The notes: a model not told the origin generated them from the sequence alone. A stretch of DNA of 64,000 nt from Psychroflexus sediminis (GCF_900099815.1 NZ_FNCW01000002.1:124001-188000); one strand, 5' to 3'. Counted from the first letter of the stretch, positions 42,635 through 52,391 are shown. Numbers and translations: made by a program.

Positions 42635-43315
42635 TTAAGCTCTAGAAAGCAGAGGTGGAGCTTTGTTGAGAAAAGACCCAGAAATGATGTTTTTGACATA
42701 CAAAGAAGGACTTTGAAAACCAAAATCATAAGATTTGTGCATGGTTTTTAATATCAAAATAACATCGGTGTAGAGTTGCTTTGAAAAATTGAGCAAGCCT
42801 GAAAAGTCAGACTGCTTATCGATATCCTTTAAAGTAGGAGTAAAACTGACTTCAGCTTTGGTGCTGAGCAATTGAATAACTTCTGAACTTACATCTGACG
42901 TATTCCAGCTTAGATTTAAAAAGTCAGAATGATTGAAATGCTTTTTTTGAATGGCCAGCAGGTAGAATCCGCCATCAAAAGATTTGCCCAAACACGCCTT
43001 GCCAGAATGGAGAGCATCTATTCCAGACTGAAGGTGTTTGTATTTTAACTGGGGGCAGTCATTACCTATGACGATGACCTTGTCATATCCTCTTGAAAAT
43101 ACTGAAGAAAGAGCATTGCAAAAACGTTCCCCGAACGTGTTTCCCTGTTGTTGATGTTCGTCATGATTGAAAACATCAAGCCCTGTTTTGGAACACAGTT
43201 TTTTAAGTCGATTTTCCTGACTTTGAAAAAAAAGCTGATTGCCGGCAAAACCCTTGAAACTACATTCAGCTTCTACAGATCTGGAGAAAATTAAAAGGGC
43301 TACAGATGTCTTCAT
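42635..43315 (-). CDS. Second DUF2064 glycosyltransferase-like protein
   Basis: This 226-residue protein shares the DUF2064 core with the gene at 38932: FSRGYDKVIVIGNDCPQL, LGKSFDGGFYLLAIQKKHF and the equivalent of LKDIDKQSDF. The N-terminal motif is changed (LLIFSRSVEAECSFK in place of AKNPQPGKCKTRL), so it may have another donor or be a non-catalytic partner. It is the first gene of the arsenosugar-type cluster, 63 bases before the AhpD-like gene. The end of the protein (HKSYDFGFQSPSLYVKNIIS) is not recognised. Confidence 0.8.
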   Translation of the reverse strand: MKTSVALLIFSRSVEAECSFKGFAGNQLFFQSQENRLKKLCSKTGLDVFNHDEHQQQGNTFGERFCNALSSVFSRGYDKVIVIGNDCPQLKYKHLQSGIDALHSGKACLGKSFDGGFYLLAIQKKHFNHSDFLNLSWNTSDVSSEVIQLLSTKAEVSFTPTLKDIDKQSDFSGLLNFSKQLYTDVILILKTMHKSYDFGFQSPSLYVKNIISGSFLNKAPPLLSRA

Positions 43316-43417
43316 GTATACTTAGTCTCATCGGTGATCAAAACCTTACTGGAGTTATTCACCTTATTTGTGGTAAAATCGATTTTCTGCCAGGTTTGGT
43401 TACGATAAAATCAGATC

Positions 43418-43789
43418 TTATTTCCCAGGACGAATAATAAGCGTGTTGGGGTATTCAGAGTTTATTTTATCAAAAGCCCTGTCTGCTTGTATCCGGTTTC
43501 TGAAATCACCCACCCAAACCTTGTAATTCGGAGTTTGATAAATGATTTTAGACGTAATATCGAGTTGTAAGGATTCAAACTTTTGTTGATTTTCTTCTGC
43601 TTCCTCCAGGGAGCCGGAAAAAATTTGAAGTTTATAAGTCGTTTTGAGTTCATGATTGGATTCCAGGTCATGTTTGACCTTGATGAGATTTTCAATTGTA
43701 TTGAGTTCTGTCGAATTGAGTTTTTGAGCCCAGCCTGACAGTGTTGAAAATAAAAATATGAAACTAACAAAAATCAAATTTTTTAACAT
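43418..43789 (-). CDS. SPOR domain protein, exported
   Basis: This 123-residue protein has a signal peptide (MLKNLIFVSFIFLFSTLSGWA) and a SPOR domain from about residue 48 to the end (YKLQIFSGSLEEAEENQQKF, YKVWVGDFRNRIQADRAFDKI). SPOR domains bind peptidoglycan strands bare of stem peptides, such as those at division sites. It probably sits in the periplasm, anchored by binding alone. It is divergent from the respiratory operon (201 bases between starts) and not obviously tied to the arsenosugar genes, which begin 102 bases downstream. Confidence 0.88.
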   Translation of the reverse strand: MLKNLIFVSFIFLFSTLSGWAQKLNSTELNTIENLIKVKHDLESNHELKTTYKLQIFSGSLEEAEENQQKFESLQLDITSKIIYQTPNYKVWVGDFRNRIQADRAFDKINSEYPNTLIIRPGK

Positions 43790-43989
43790 CGTATTGGTTT
43801 TGAAGCAAATGTACAGTTAAACGTAAAATAAAGGCTTCAAATTGTAATTTAGAAAGATTATAAATTGCCATTTAACATATGTAGGTATTCCAGAAACGTT
43901 CTTTAAGTGTTACTTTTGTTGTCAATTTTTTTGATGCCTAATCGCACGTTTTTATGGGTATCACATTGAAATAGGTTAATAAATATTAT

Positions 43990-45330
43990 ATGAAAAAGTC
44001 GATGGAACGCCCATTTATTCTGAAACATTTCCTTCTAGTGTCCTTTTTGCTTTTAACTTTTACAGCTTTTGCTCAGGATGGAGCGGAGGCCGGAGAAGAA
44101 AGTAGTGGGTACGGGTCCTATGTGCCTGAAGTGGTTGTGAATTCAGATCCTGCAAAGGGAAAAGAATTGTTTAATTCACTTTGTGCGGCTTGCCACAAGC
44201 GCTATAAGAATGCTACTGGTCCTTCTCTTCACGGTGTAACCGAGCGAAGAGAGATGGAGTGGTTGTATGAATGGATTAAAAATAGTCAGGAACTTATAAA
44301 ATCTGGTGATGACCAGGCTGTTGAGCTTTACAACGAGTGGAATAAAGTAGCGATGAATGCTTTTCCTCAGTTGAGCAATCAGGATATCAATGATATTTTG
44401 GCTTATGTTGAAGAGCCAAAACCAGAGCCAAAAGCGGATGTAGCTGCAGCTCCTGGAGCAGAGGCTCAGGGCGGAGCTGGAATTTCTACGGAAATTGTAC
44501 TCGGGCTATTGGCTATAGTTTTATTAGTGCTTTCGGTTATACTTTATCTGGTTAATAAAACCCTTAACCGTTTTGCTGAGGCTAACGGTATCCCAATAAA
44601 AGCAGATAAGCCCAAGGGCAAGCCTATTTGGGTAGCCTTTGCTGAAAATCAATTTTTGATTTTTGTCGCTGTTATTTTCTTGTTGCTTGCAGTGGCCTGG
44701 GGAGGTTATGGTTTCTTGATGCAGGTTGGAGTCGACCAGGGTTACGCGCCAATTCAGCCAATTCACTATTCCCACAGAATACACGCTGGTGAAAACCAAA
44801 TTGAATGTAAGTATTGTCATTCTTCTGCAAGGGTGTCCAAGCATTCAGGAATTCCTTCGCTTAATGTATGTATGAACTGCCATAAGCAGATTGCTGAGGT
44901 AGCGGAAGAAACTCAGGCGGAAGGCAAGGAAGAATATGGGGTCGATTATAATGCGGAAATCCAAAAACTTTACGAAGCTACAGGCTGGGATACGTCTACG
45001 CAATCCTATACCGGAGAAACCAAGCCTGTAAAATGGATCAGAATTCATAATTTACCTGATTTCGCTTACTTCAATCACTCTCAGCATGTTAGCGTCGCTG
45101 GAATTGAATGTCAGACCTGTCACGGTCCGGTAGAGACCTATGAGATTCAAAAGCAATATGCGCCCTTAACCATGGGCTGGTGTATTAATTGTCACCGGGA
45201 ATCTAAAATTAAGGTTGGAGATAACGCGTATTACGAAAAAATTCATGAAGAGCTTTCCGAGAAGTATGGTGTAGAAGAGTTTACCGTCGCCGATATGGGT
45301 GGTCTGGAATGCGGAAAGTGTCATTATTAA
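43990..45330 (+). CDS. actA: Alternative complex III subunit A, multiheme cytochrome c
   Basis: This 446-residue protein has a signal peptide and six C-x-x-C-H heme sites: CAACH (65-69) in an N-terminal monoheme domain, then CKYCH, CMNCH, CQTCH, CINCH and CGKCH in the C-terminal multiheme domain. Two membrane helices lie between (EIVLGLLAIVLLVLSVILYL and FLIFVAVIFLLLAVAWGGYG). It is the periplasmic electron-transfer subunit of the menaquinol:cytochrome c oxidoreductase that replaces complex III in many Bacteroidota. It starts the actABCDEF-cox operon; a TACTTTTG box at 43911-43918 may be its -7 element, although no clear TTTG lies upstream. Confidence 0.95.
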   Translation: MKKSMERPFILKHFLLVSFLLLTFTAFAQDGAEAGEESSGYGSYVPEVVVNSDPAKGKELFNSLCAACHKRYKNATGPSLHGVTERREMEWLYEWIKNSQELIKSGDDQAVELYNEWNKVAMNAFPQLSNQDINDILAYVEEPKPEPKADVAAAPGAEAQGGAGISTEIVLGLLAIVLLVLSVILYLVNKTLNRFAEANGIPIKADKPKGKPIWVAFAENQFLIFVAVIFLLLAVAWGGYGFLMQVGVDQGYAPIQPIHYSHRIHAGENQIECKYCHSSARVSKHSGIPSLNVCMNCHKQIAEVAEETQAEGKEEYGVDYNAEIQKLYEATGWDTSTQSYTGETKPVKWIRIHNLPDFAYFNHSQHVSVAGIECQTCHGPVETYEIQKQYAPLTMGWCINCHRESKIKVGDNAYYEKIHEELSEKYGVEEFTVADMGGLECGKCHY

Positions 45331-45358
45331 TATTAATTTAGAAAAATTAAAGTTCAAT

Positions 45359-48300
45359 ATGTCATCAGAAAAGAAATATTGGAAAAGTGCTGAGCAGCTT
45401 AAGGAAAACAGTCCTTTGGTTGAAGCGCTTGAACAAAAAGAATTTGCAGAACATATTCCTGCAGATGAGTTTTTAGGTGATAAGGAAAAGTTAGAGGGTT
45501 CTCAAACTTCGCGTAGAGATTTCCTAAAGTATGTTGGGTTTAGTACAGCTGCTGCATCCTTGGCAGCCTGTGAAGGTCCCGTTATCAAATCTATTCCTTA
45601 TGTTGTCCAGCCAGAGCGTATTGTGCCGGGTGTTGCGGATTATTACGCTACAACCATTGCCAATGGGTTTGATTTTGCAAGTGTTCTTGTGAAAACAAGA
45701 GAAGGACGCCCTATCAAAATTGAAAAGAATAAAGAAGCGACTGGACTTTCTGCTGGTAAGGCCAGAGTTTACGGTTCAGTTTTGGATTTATATGACATCA
45801 AGCGTCTACAGAATCCACAGATTGAAAACAGAGATGTGACCTGGACTGAGTTCTTCGCCTCTCTAGAGTCTGACTTAAAAGCTAAAGCAGATAAGAAAAC
45901 CTATCTTTTAACGCAAACCTTTGCTTCACCTTCTACAGATAAGCTCATCAAAGAATTTCAGGAGAACTATCCTAATGTAGTTCATCTTGTATACGATACG
46001 GTTTCTGATGAAGCTGCTGTCGATGCTTTTGCAGCTAAGTATGGTTACAGAGCGCTTCCTAACTACGACTTTTCCAAATCGGAGATGATTGTTTCTGTAG
46101 GCGCAGATTTCCTTGCAGACTGGCAGGGTGGAGCTTTTGATTCTGGTTACAGCAAAAGCAGAGTTCCGAAGAACGGAAAAATGTCCCGCCACGTCCAGTT
46201 TGAAGCCAACATGACTTTAACTGGTGCAAATGCCGATAAAAGAGTTTCGGTTAAGCCCTCTTTGCAAAAACAAATTGTAGTTGAGGTTTATAACCAAATC
46301 GTTGGTAAAGTCGCCACTACAAATCTAAACAGTGCGCTTAAAAATCAGGTTGATAGCGTGGTTTCAAGCTTGAAATCCAAAGCTTCTGGTGGAGCTGTTT
46401 TCGTAACAGGTTTAGATTCTGTTGAAGCTCAGGCGATGGCCTTAGAAATCAACGAAAAATTATCGAGCAGGGCTTTGGATACTGAAAACCCTCGCTTGAT
46501 TCGTCAGGGTCAAAATTCTAAAATCCAGACCTTAATTTCTGACATGAAAGCCGGAAATGTTGGTGCTTTGATGATTGCAGGTGCAAATCCAGCCTACTCC
46601 CTGCCTAATGCGGATGAGTTTACTGCTGCTATGGCTAATGTGGATACTACCGTGAGTTTTTCTATGAAGAAAGATGAAACGGCTAAGCTCTGCAAGTATA
46701 TAGCTGCAACTCCTCATTACTTAGAATCCTGGGGAGACGTTAGGTTTACTAAAAAAGACTTTAGTCTGATGCAGCCAACCATCAAGCCACTGTTCAATAC
46801 CAGGCAGTTCGAAGACTGTTTGTTGAAATTGAACGGTAATTCTGCAAAATATTATGAATACATAAAAGCAAACTTCAAGTCGACTTACGAGGGCTTATCC
46901 TGGAATAAATCTCTTCATGACGGAAGTTATGTTTTTGATATGGACCTGCCAAAGACCTCTGATGTCCCTGCTATAGATATTCCTGCTGGAGCTAAAAAAC
47001 TGGTTTCTCAGAGTGATTCAGAAGGACTGGAACTGACGTTGTATACCAAGGTTTCTATGGGTGATGGTTCTTATGCCAATAACCCATGGTTGCAGGAAAT
47101 GCCAGACCCAATCACCAGAACTTCCTGGGATAACTATGTTACCGTTTCTCAATCTGATGCACAGGCGCTAGGTTTAGAAAATTCAAATGTTGCCAATGGT
47201 GCTTTGAACGGAGACTACGTGACGGTAACTTTAGGTGATAAAAAATTAGAAAAACTACCTGTTATTATACAGCCCGGACAAGCTCCAGGTTCTATCGGTA
47301 TTGCTTTAGGTTACGGTAAAACCGAGGCTATCCAGGAAGAAATGCAGGTTGGTGTTAATGCGTTTCCCTTGTACCAAAACTTTGATGCTCACCAAACCGT
47401 GCGTCTCGAAAAGGTGAGTGGTGTGCATGAGTTTGCCTGTGTGCAGCTTCAGCATACCATGATGGGTAGACGAGATATCGTAAAGGAAACGACTTTAGAG
47501 ATTTTCAATACCAAAGACAAGCATTACTGGAATGCAACTCCCGAGGTTTCACTTAACCATCAGGAAGTTGAGGTTACCAGTCCTGAGGTGGATTTATGGG
47601 ATGAATTTGACCGTTCTATTGGACATCATTTCAATCTGTCTATAGACCTTAATGCTTGTACAGGTTGTGGTGCCTGTGTTATCGCCTGTCACAGTGAGAA
47701 CAATGTTCCTGTAGTTGGAAAAAGTGAAATCCGTAAGAGCAGGGATATGCACTGGTTAAGAATTGACCGTTATTATTCTTCAGAAGACACCATACAGGGA
47801 GATTATGAGCTTAAAAACGATATTTCCGGTTTAAATAGTGCTATAGATACCTATGGTGATCTTGAAAATGCTTCAGAAGGAGACCTTCAGGTAATCTTTC
47901 AGCCTGTGATGTGTCAGCATTGTAATCATGCGCCATGTGAGACGGTTTGTCCGGTTGCTGCTTCAGCTCACGGGCGTCAGGGCCAAAACCATATGACCTA
48001 TAACCGTTGTGTGGGTACAAGGTATTGCGCTAACAACTGTCCTTACAAAGTAAGACGATTCAACTGGTTCTTATACAATCAAAACGATGAGTTTGATTAC
48101 CACATGAATAACGATTTAGGTCGAATGGTATTGAATCCGGATGTGACTGTAAGGTCTCGTGGGGTCATGGAAAAATGTTCCATGTGTATCCAAATGACTC
48201 AAAAAACAATTCTTGATGCCAAGCGCGAGGGAAGAGTTATAGAGGATGGCGAATTTAAGACGGCATGTTCTTCTGCCTGTGATAATGGCGCTATTCTGTT

Positions 48301-48436
48301 TGGAGATATCAATGACAAAGAGAGTGTTGTGTACAAAAAAACACAGGATGATAGAATGTATCATTTGCTTGAGTACTTAGGAACTAAACCAAATGTGATG
48401 TATCAGACTAAAGTTCGAAATACAACCGAAGCATAA
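45359..48436 (+). CDS. actB: Alternative complex III subunit B, molybdopterin-like and iron-sulfur protein
   Basis: This protein of about 1025 residues has a Tat-like signal (SRRDFLKYVGFSTAAASLAAC) in the position usual for this family, about 60 residues in. A long molybdopterin oxidoreductase-like domain follows, then a ferredoxin-like domain with four Cys clusters: CTGCGACVIACHSENNVP, CQHCNHAPCETVCPVAA, CVGTRYCANNCPY, and CSMCIQM...CSSACD. In studied enzymes the molybdopterin domain does not bind cofactor and the clusters carry electrons to ActA. I chose ATG 45359; the longer frame to 45299 overlaps the end of actA and looks unlike a start. Confidence 0.94.
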   Translation: MSSEKKYWKSAEQLKENSPLVEALEQKEFAEHIPADEFLGDKEKLEGSQTSRRDFLKYVGFSTAAASLAACEGPVIKSIPYVVQPERIVPGVADYYATTIANGFDFASVLVKTREGRPIKIEKNKEATGLSAGKARVYGSVLDLYDIKRLQNPQIENRDVTWTEFFASLESDLKAKADKKTYLLTQTFASPSTDKLIKEFQENYPNVVHLVYDTVSDEAAVDAFAAKYGYRALPNYDFSKSEMIVSVGADFLADWQGGAFDSGYSKSRVPKNGKMSRHVQFEANMTLTGANADKRVSVKPSLQKQIVVEVYNQIVGKVATTNLNSALKNQVDSVVSSLKSKASGGAVFVTGLDSVEAQAMALEINEKLSSRALDTENPRLIRQGQNSKIQTLISDMKAGNVGALMIAGANPAYSLPNADEFTAAMANVDTTVSFSMKKDETAKLCKYIAATPHYLESWGDVRFTKKDFSLMQPTIKPLFNTRQFEDCLLKLNGNSAKYYEYIKANFKSTYEGLSWNKSLHDGSYVFDMDLPKTSDVPAIDIPAGAKKLVSQSDSEGLELTLYTKVSMGDGSYANNPWLQEMPDPITRTSWDNYVTVSQSDAQALGLENSNVANGALNGDYVTVTLGDKKLEKLPVIIQPGQAPGSIGIALGYGKTEAIQEEMQVGVNAFPLYQNFDAHQTVRLEKVSGVHEFACVQLQHTMMGRRDIVKETTLEIFNTKDKHYWNATPEVSLNHQEVEVTSPEVDLWDEFDRSIGHHFNLSIDLNACTGCGACVIACHSENNVPVVGKSEIRKSRDMHWLRIDRYYSSEDTIQGDYELKNDISGLNSAIDTYGDLENASEGDLQVIFQPVMCQHCNHAPCETVCPVAASAHGRQGQNHMTYNRCVGTRYCANNCPYKVRRFNWFLYNQNDEFDYHMNNDLGRMVLNPDVTVRSRGVMEKCSMCIQMTQKTILDAKREGRVIEDGEFKTACSSACDNGAILFGDINDKESVVYKKTQDDRMYHLLEYLGTKPNVMYQTKVRNTTEA

Positions 48437-48468
48437 TCAACTAACTAAGAATAAATTTATAATAAATT

Positions 48469-49935
48469 ATGTCTCATTACGAATCGCCTATTAGAAAACC
48501 CTTAGTTACAGGAGATAAGTCTTACCATGATGTTACATTGGACGTGGTCAGACCTGTGGAAGGGAAGGCAAATAAATCATGGTGGGTTGTCTTTTCGATA
48601 GCACTCATCGCCTTTTTATGGGGTTTAGGCTGTATAATTTATACCGTATCCGAAGGGATCGGTGTCTGGGGTCTCAACAAGACTGTGGGTTGGGCCTGGG
48701 ATATCACCAACTTTGTATGGTGGGTAGGTATTGGTCACGCAGGAACGCTTATTTCTGCCGTACTTTTACTATTCAGACAAAAATGGAGAATGGCTATTAA
48801 CCGCTCTGCGGAAGCCATGACTATTTTCTCTGTTATCCAGGCAGGTCTTTTCCCGATTATCCACATGGGGCGTCCCTGGCTGGCTTTTTGGGTGTTACCT
48901 ATACCAAACCAATTCGGATCATTATGGGTGAACTTTAACTCGCCCTTGCTTTGGGATGTGTTTGCGATTTCTACTTATCTTTCTGTGTCTCTGGTATTCT
49001 GGTGGACAGGTTTGCTTCCGGATTTTGCAATGATAAGAGACAGAGCTGTCAAACCCTTTCAGAAGCACATCTACGGGATTTTATCTTTTGGATGGAGCGG
49101 TAGAGCCAAAGACTGGCAGCGTTTTGAGGAAGTTTCCCTGGTGCTTGCCGGTTTAGCAACTCCACTTGTACTTTCTGTACACACCATCGTATCTTTTGAC
49201 TTTGCGACCTCCGTCATTCCGGGATGGCATACCACGATATTCCCTCCTTACTTTGTTGCAGGGGCTGTATTTTCAGGATTTGCCATGGTGAACACGCTTC
49301 TTATCATTATGAGAAAAGTATCCAGTCTTGAAAATTATATCACGATTCAGCATATCGAGCTGATGAATATCGTGATCATGATTACGGGATCTATTGTGGG
49401 TGTCGCCTACATTACCGAATTGTTTATGGCCTGGTATTCCGGGGTTGAATACGAACAGTATGCCTTCCTAAACAGGGCTACCGGTCCTTATTGGTGGGCT
49501 TACTGGGCGATGATGACCTGTAATGTGTTCTCCCCACAGTTCATGTGGTTCCCGAGATTGAGAAGAAGTATTATGTTTTCTTTCTTTATTTCGATAGTCG
49601 TAAATATCGGAATGTGGTTTGAGCGTTTTGTAATTATCGTAACTTCACTTCACAGAGATTATATGCCATCGGCATGGACGATGTTCTCTCCAACATTTGT
49701 GGATATTGGGATATTTATAGGGACTATCGGATTCTTTTTTGTATTATTCTTATTATACGCCAGAACATTCCCTGTTATTGCGCAGGCAGAAGTGAAGTCT
49801 ATATTAAAATCTTCTGGAGAAAAATATAAAAAGATAAGAGCTGAAAAGGGTGAGGATGCGAAGTTGTATGATGAGCCAGAACAGGAACCTTTACCAGATT
49901 TTTCAGCACAGTTTAATTCTAAATCGAACTCATAA
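48469..49935 (+). CDS. actC: Alternative complex III subunit C, NrfD-like quinol-binding membrane protein
   Basis: This 488-residue integral membrane protein has about ten helices. Family features include WWVVFSIALIAFLWGLGCII, VWWVGIGHAGTLISAVLLLF and the charged GRPWLAFWVLP loop. NrfD/PsrC-type subunits bind menaquinol and hand its electrons to the iron-sulfur subunit; they may also move protons. It lies 32 bases after actB and overlaps actD by one base. The soluble C-terminal tail (about 440-488) is charged and probably cytoplasmic. Confidence 0.95.
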   Translation: MSHYESPIRKPLVTGDKSYHDVTLDVVRPVEGKANKSWWVVFSIALIAFLWGLGCIIYTVSEGIGVWGLNKTVGWAWDITNFVWWVGIGHAGTLISAVLLLFRQKWRMAINRSAEAMTIFSVIQAGLFPIIHMGRPWLAFWVLPIPNQFGSLWVNFNSPLLWDVFAISTYLSVSLVFWWTGLLPDFAMIRDRAVKPFQKHIYGILSFGWSGRAKDWQRFEEVSLVLAGLATPLVLSVHTIVSFDFATSVIPGWHTTIFPPYFVAGAVFSGFAMVNTLLIIMRKVSSLENYITIQHIELMNIVIMITGSIVGVAYITELFMAWYSGVEYEQYAFLNRATGPYWWAYWAMMTCNVFSPQFMWFPRLRRSIMFSFFISIVVNIGMWFERFVIIVTSLHRDYMPSAWTMFSPTFVDIGIFIGTIGFFFVLFLLYARTFPVIAQAEVKSILKSSGEKYKKIRAEKGEDAKLYDEPEQEPLPDFSAQFNSKSNS

Positions 49936-50462
49936 TGGCATCAAAAGTTTTACATGCGATTTTTACAGACGATGATATATTGATGCAGGCCGTTAAAGCT
50001 TTGCGTGAAAAAAAATATAGTATTGACGAGGTATTTTGTCCATTTCCCGTTCACGGACTGGATAAAGCCATGGGCTTGCCACATACCCGACTCGCAATCA
50101 CTTCTTTCCTTTATGGATTGGTGGGCCTTGCGGTGGCGACCTGGATGATGAATTTTATGATGATAGAGGACTGGCCTCAAAACATTGGTGGTAAACCAAG
50201 TTTTAGTTACTTGGAAAACATGCCGGCTTTCGTTCCGATCATGTTTGAAATGACTGTTTTCTTTGCCGCACACCTTATGGTGATAACCTTTTATATGAGA
50301 AGCAAATTATGGCCTTTCAAAAAAGCCGAAAACCCAGATGTAAGAACCACCGATGATAAGTTTTTGATGGAAATTTCAGTTAATGAAAACAATGTGCAAG
50401 CGATTGCAGAAGTGCTTCATGAAAACGGAGCCTCTGAAATTAAATTAATAGATAATAAATAA
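49935..50462 (+). CDS. actD: Alternative complex III subunit D (DUF3341)
   Basis: This 175-residue protein has an N-terminal cytoplasmic alpha/beta domain (VLHAIFTDDDILMQAVKALR, VFCPFPVHGLDKAMGL) followed by two membrane helices (SFLYGLVGLAVATWMMNFMM and MFEMTVFFAAHLMVITF) and a C-terminal helical tail (EISVNENNVQAIAEVLHENG). This is the DUF3341 layout of ActD. It is a structural subunit linking the membrane part of the complex. Its start overlaps the actC stop and actE begins 4 bases after its end, so all are co-translated. Confidence 0.95.
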   Translation: MASKVLHAIFTDDDILMQAVKALREKKYSIDEVFCPFPVHGLDKAMGLPHTRLAITSFLYGLVGLAVATWMMNFMMIEDWPQNIGGKPSFSYLENMPAFVPIMFEMTVFFAAHLMVITFYMRSKLWPFKKAENPDVRTTDDKFLMEISVNENNVQAIAEVLHENGASEIKLIDNK

Positions 50463-50466
50463 ATTT

Positions 50467-51054
50467 ATGAAAAGTTTGTTTACCATAGTACTTATAGCTT
50501 TTAGCCTGGCTTTTATCTCCTGTTCCGATAAAAGAGAGCGTAACTATCAGTATTTTCCAAATATGTACGTTTCAGTTCCTTACGATACCTACGGGGAGTA
50601 TGAAATCTTTCCCCAGGAGCAGGAAGCTTTATTGATAGCTGACGGGACTATATCCAGAGGTTTTACGCCGTATGAATATGAGGATGATACTGAAGGCTAT
50701 AACAAAGCGAAAGCAGAGCTAGAAAATACGCTTCCTTATACTGAAGAAAACTTAGCCAAAGGAAAAGAGCTTTACAATATATACTGTGCGATCTGTCACG
50801 GTGAAAATGGGAAAGGCAAAGGTTATTTGGTAGAGCGCGAAAAGATTCTTGGTGTGCCGAGTTATGATGACCAGGGTAGAGCCATAACAGAAGGCAGCGT
50901 TTATCACGTCATGTGGTATGGTATTAATACCATGGGCTCTTATGCTTCCCAAATGAACAATGAAGAATTATGGATGGTAGATCACTACGTCATGAAGCTG
51001 AAGGCAGAACTGGAAGGTGAGGATCCAAGGGAATTTGAAACAGAATCAGAATAA
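50467..51054 (+). CDS. actE: Alternative complex III subunit E, monoheme cytochrome c lipoprotein
   Basis: This 195-residue protein has a lipoprotein signal (LFTIVLIAFSLAFISC) and one cytochrome c domain with C-A-I-C-H (YCAICHGENGKGKGYLVERE) and a distal Met in YGINTMGSYASQM. It is the likely exit point for electrons toward the oxidase. An N-terminal proline- and aromatic-rich stretch (YQYFPNMYVSVPYD) is typical of ActE. It is 4 bases after actD and 29 before actF. Confidence 0.95.
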   Translation: MKSLFTIVLIAFSLAFISCSDKRERNYQYFPNMYVSVPYDTYGEYEIFPQEQEALLIADGTISRGFTPYEYEDDTEGYNKAKAELENTLPYTEENLAKGKELYNIYCAICHGENGKGKGYLVEREKILGVPSYDDQGRAITEGSVYHVMWYGINTMGSYASQMNNEELWMVDHYVMKLKAELEGEDPREFETESE

Positions 51055-51083
51055 AACTAATTATAATACATAGCTGATATATT

Positions 51084-52391
51084 ATGTACACAATGTCAAA
51101 TAAAATAAAATTATTCTCTTTAATCCTTATCATTATAGGGGCTATTGGTTTAGTTGTCAGTTTCATCAATGCTCCATCTTCTGTAGAAGAGGTCAAGGAA
51201 ATGCTCCATGCTGAGAGTGCATCGCACGGTGGTGAAAGTGTGGCCATGGTAGGTGACGACCACGCTTCAGAAGATGCTCATGCTGATGAACATGCGGAGC
51301 ATGTTTACCATCAGTTACAAAACAAACCCTGGGCTGCTCTTTACGTTCCGGCTTTATTCATTTTTCTGATTTCTTTGGGTGTCTTTGTGTTCTATGCTTT
51401 ACAGAATGCTGCTCAGGCAGGCTGGTCCCCCGTTTTATTCAGAGTCATGGAAGGCATTGCCTCCTATTTAGTACCTGGGGGTATCCTGGTTTATTTATTG
51501 CTGGTGCTTTCCAGCTTACACCTTAACCACCTTTTTGTCTGGATGGATCCCGATGTTGTTGCCCACGATGAGATTATTCAGAATAAAACCGCATACCTCA
51601 ATACGCCTTTCTTCTTAATAAGAGCATCCATTTATATCCTCGGCTGGATTTTATTTTCGAAACTGATTATTAAGAACTCGAGAAAGATGGACGAAGGTTT
51701 CGATTTAAGCCTTCATAAGCGTAACTTCAAGTTATCTGCTGGTTTTCTGGTCTTTTTCATCGTCACTGAATCTATGATGTCCTGGGACTGGATCATGAGC
51801 ATAGACACACACTGGTTTAGTACCTTGTTTGGCTGGTTTGTTTTGGCTAGCATTTTGGTCTCTGCTGTAACCACAATTGCGTTGGTAACCATTTATCTGA
51901 AAGGTAAAGGCTACCTAGAGTATGTGAATAACAGCCATATTCATGATTTAGCAAAATTCATGATGGGTTTCTCTATTTTCTGGGCTTACTTATGGTTTTC
52001 ACAATTTCTATTGATATGGTATTCCAACATTCCTGAAGAAGTGACTTACTATGCCGCCAGGCTTCAGGATTACCCTGTCCTGTTCTTTGGAACTGTTATT
52101 TTAAACTGGGCGTTACCTATGCTGATTCTTATCAATTCAGATTTCAAAAGAATCAACTGGATTGTTGTTTTTGCGGGTATCATTATTTTGGTTGGAAATT
52201 ACCTCAATTTCTTTGTGATGATTATGCCTGGAACCGTTGGAGAATCCTGGAGTATCGGTATTCCTGAAGTTAGTTCCATATTGCTTATCTCCGGAATATT
52301 TATATTTACAGTGTTCAAAGCACTGGCTAAAGCTCCGCTTACCGTCAAACACAGTGCTTTCTTGGAAGAAAGTAAACAATATCACTATTAA
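51084..52391 (+). CDS. actF: Alternative complex III subunit F
   Basis: This 435-residue membrane protein has about ten helices and is related in fold to ActC. A His- and Asp-rich soluble loop (HASEDAHADEHAEHVYHQ) follows the first helix, as in other flavobacterial ActF proteins. Conserved family regions include TPFFLIRASIYILGWILFS, SMMSWDWIMSIDTHWFSTLF and FAYLWFSQ-like FWAYLWFSQFLLIWYSNIPE. An alternative ATG (51093) would shorten it by three residues. It completes the act set and is followed after 25 bases by the oxidase subunit II gene. Confidence 0.94.
   Translation: MYTMSNKIKLFSLILIIIGAIGLVVSFINAPSSVEEVKEMLHAESASHGGESVAMVGDDHASEDAHADEHAEHVYHQLQNKPWAALYVPALFIFLISLGVFVFYALQNAAQAGWSPVLFRVMEGIASYLVPGGILVYLLLVLSSLHLNHLFVWMDPDVVAHDEIIQNKTAYLNTPFFLIRASIYILGWILFSKLIIKNSRKMDEGFDLSLHKRNFKLSAGFLVFFIVTESMMSWDWIMSIDTHWFSTLFGWFVLASILVSAVTTIALVTIYLKGKGYLEYVNNSHIHDLAKFMMGFSIFWAYLWFSQFLLIWYSNIPEEVTYYAARLQDYPVLFFGTVILNWALPMLILINSDFKRINWIVVFAGIIILVGNYLNFFVMIMPGTVGESWSIGIPEVSSILLISGIFIFTVFKALAKAPLTVKHSAFLEESKQYHY

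Noticed and set aside
45299-45358. Longer N-terminus for actB
   Set aside because: The extra 20 residues come from the end of actA in another frame. The ATG at 45359 gives the expected N-terminus before the Tat-like signal.
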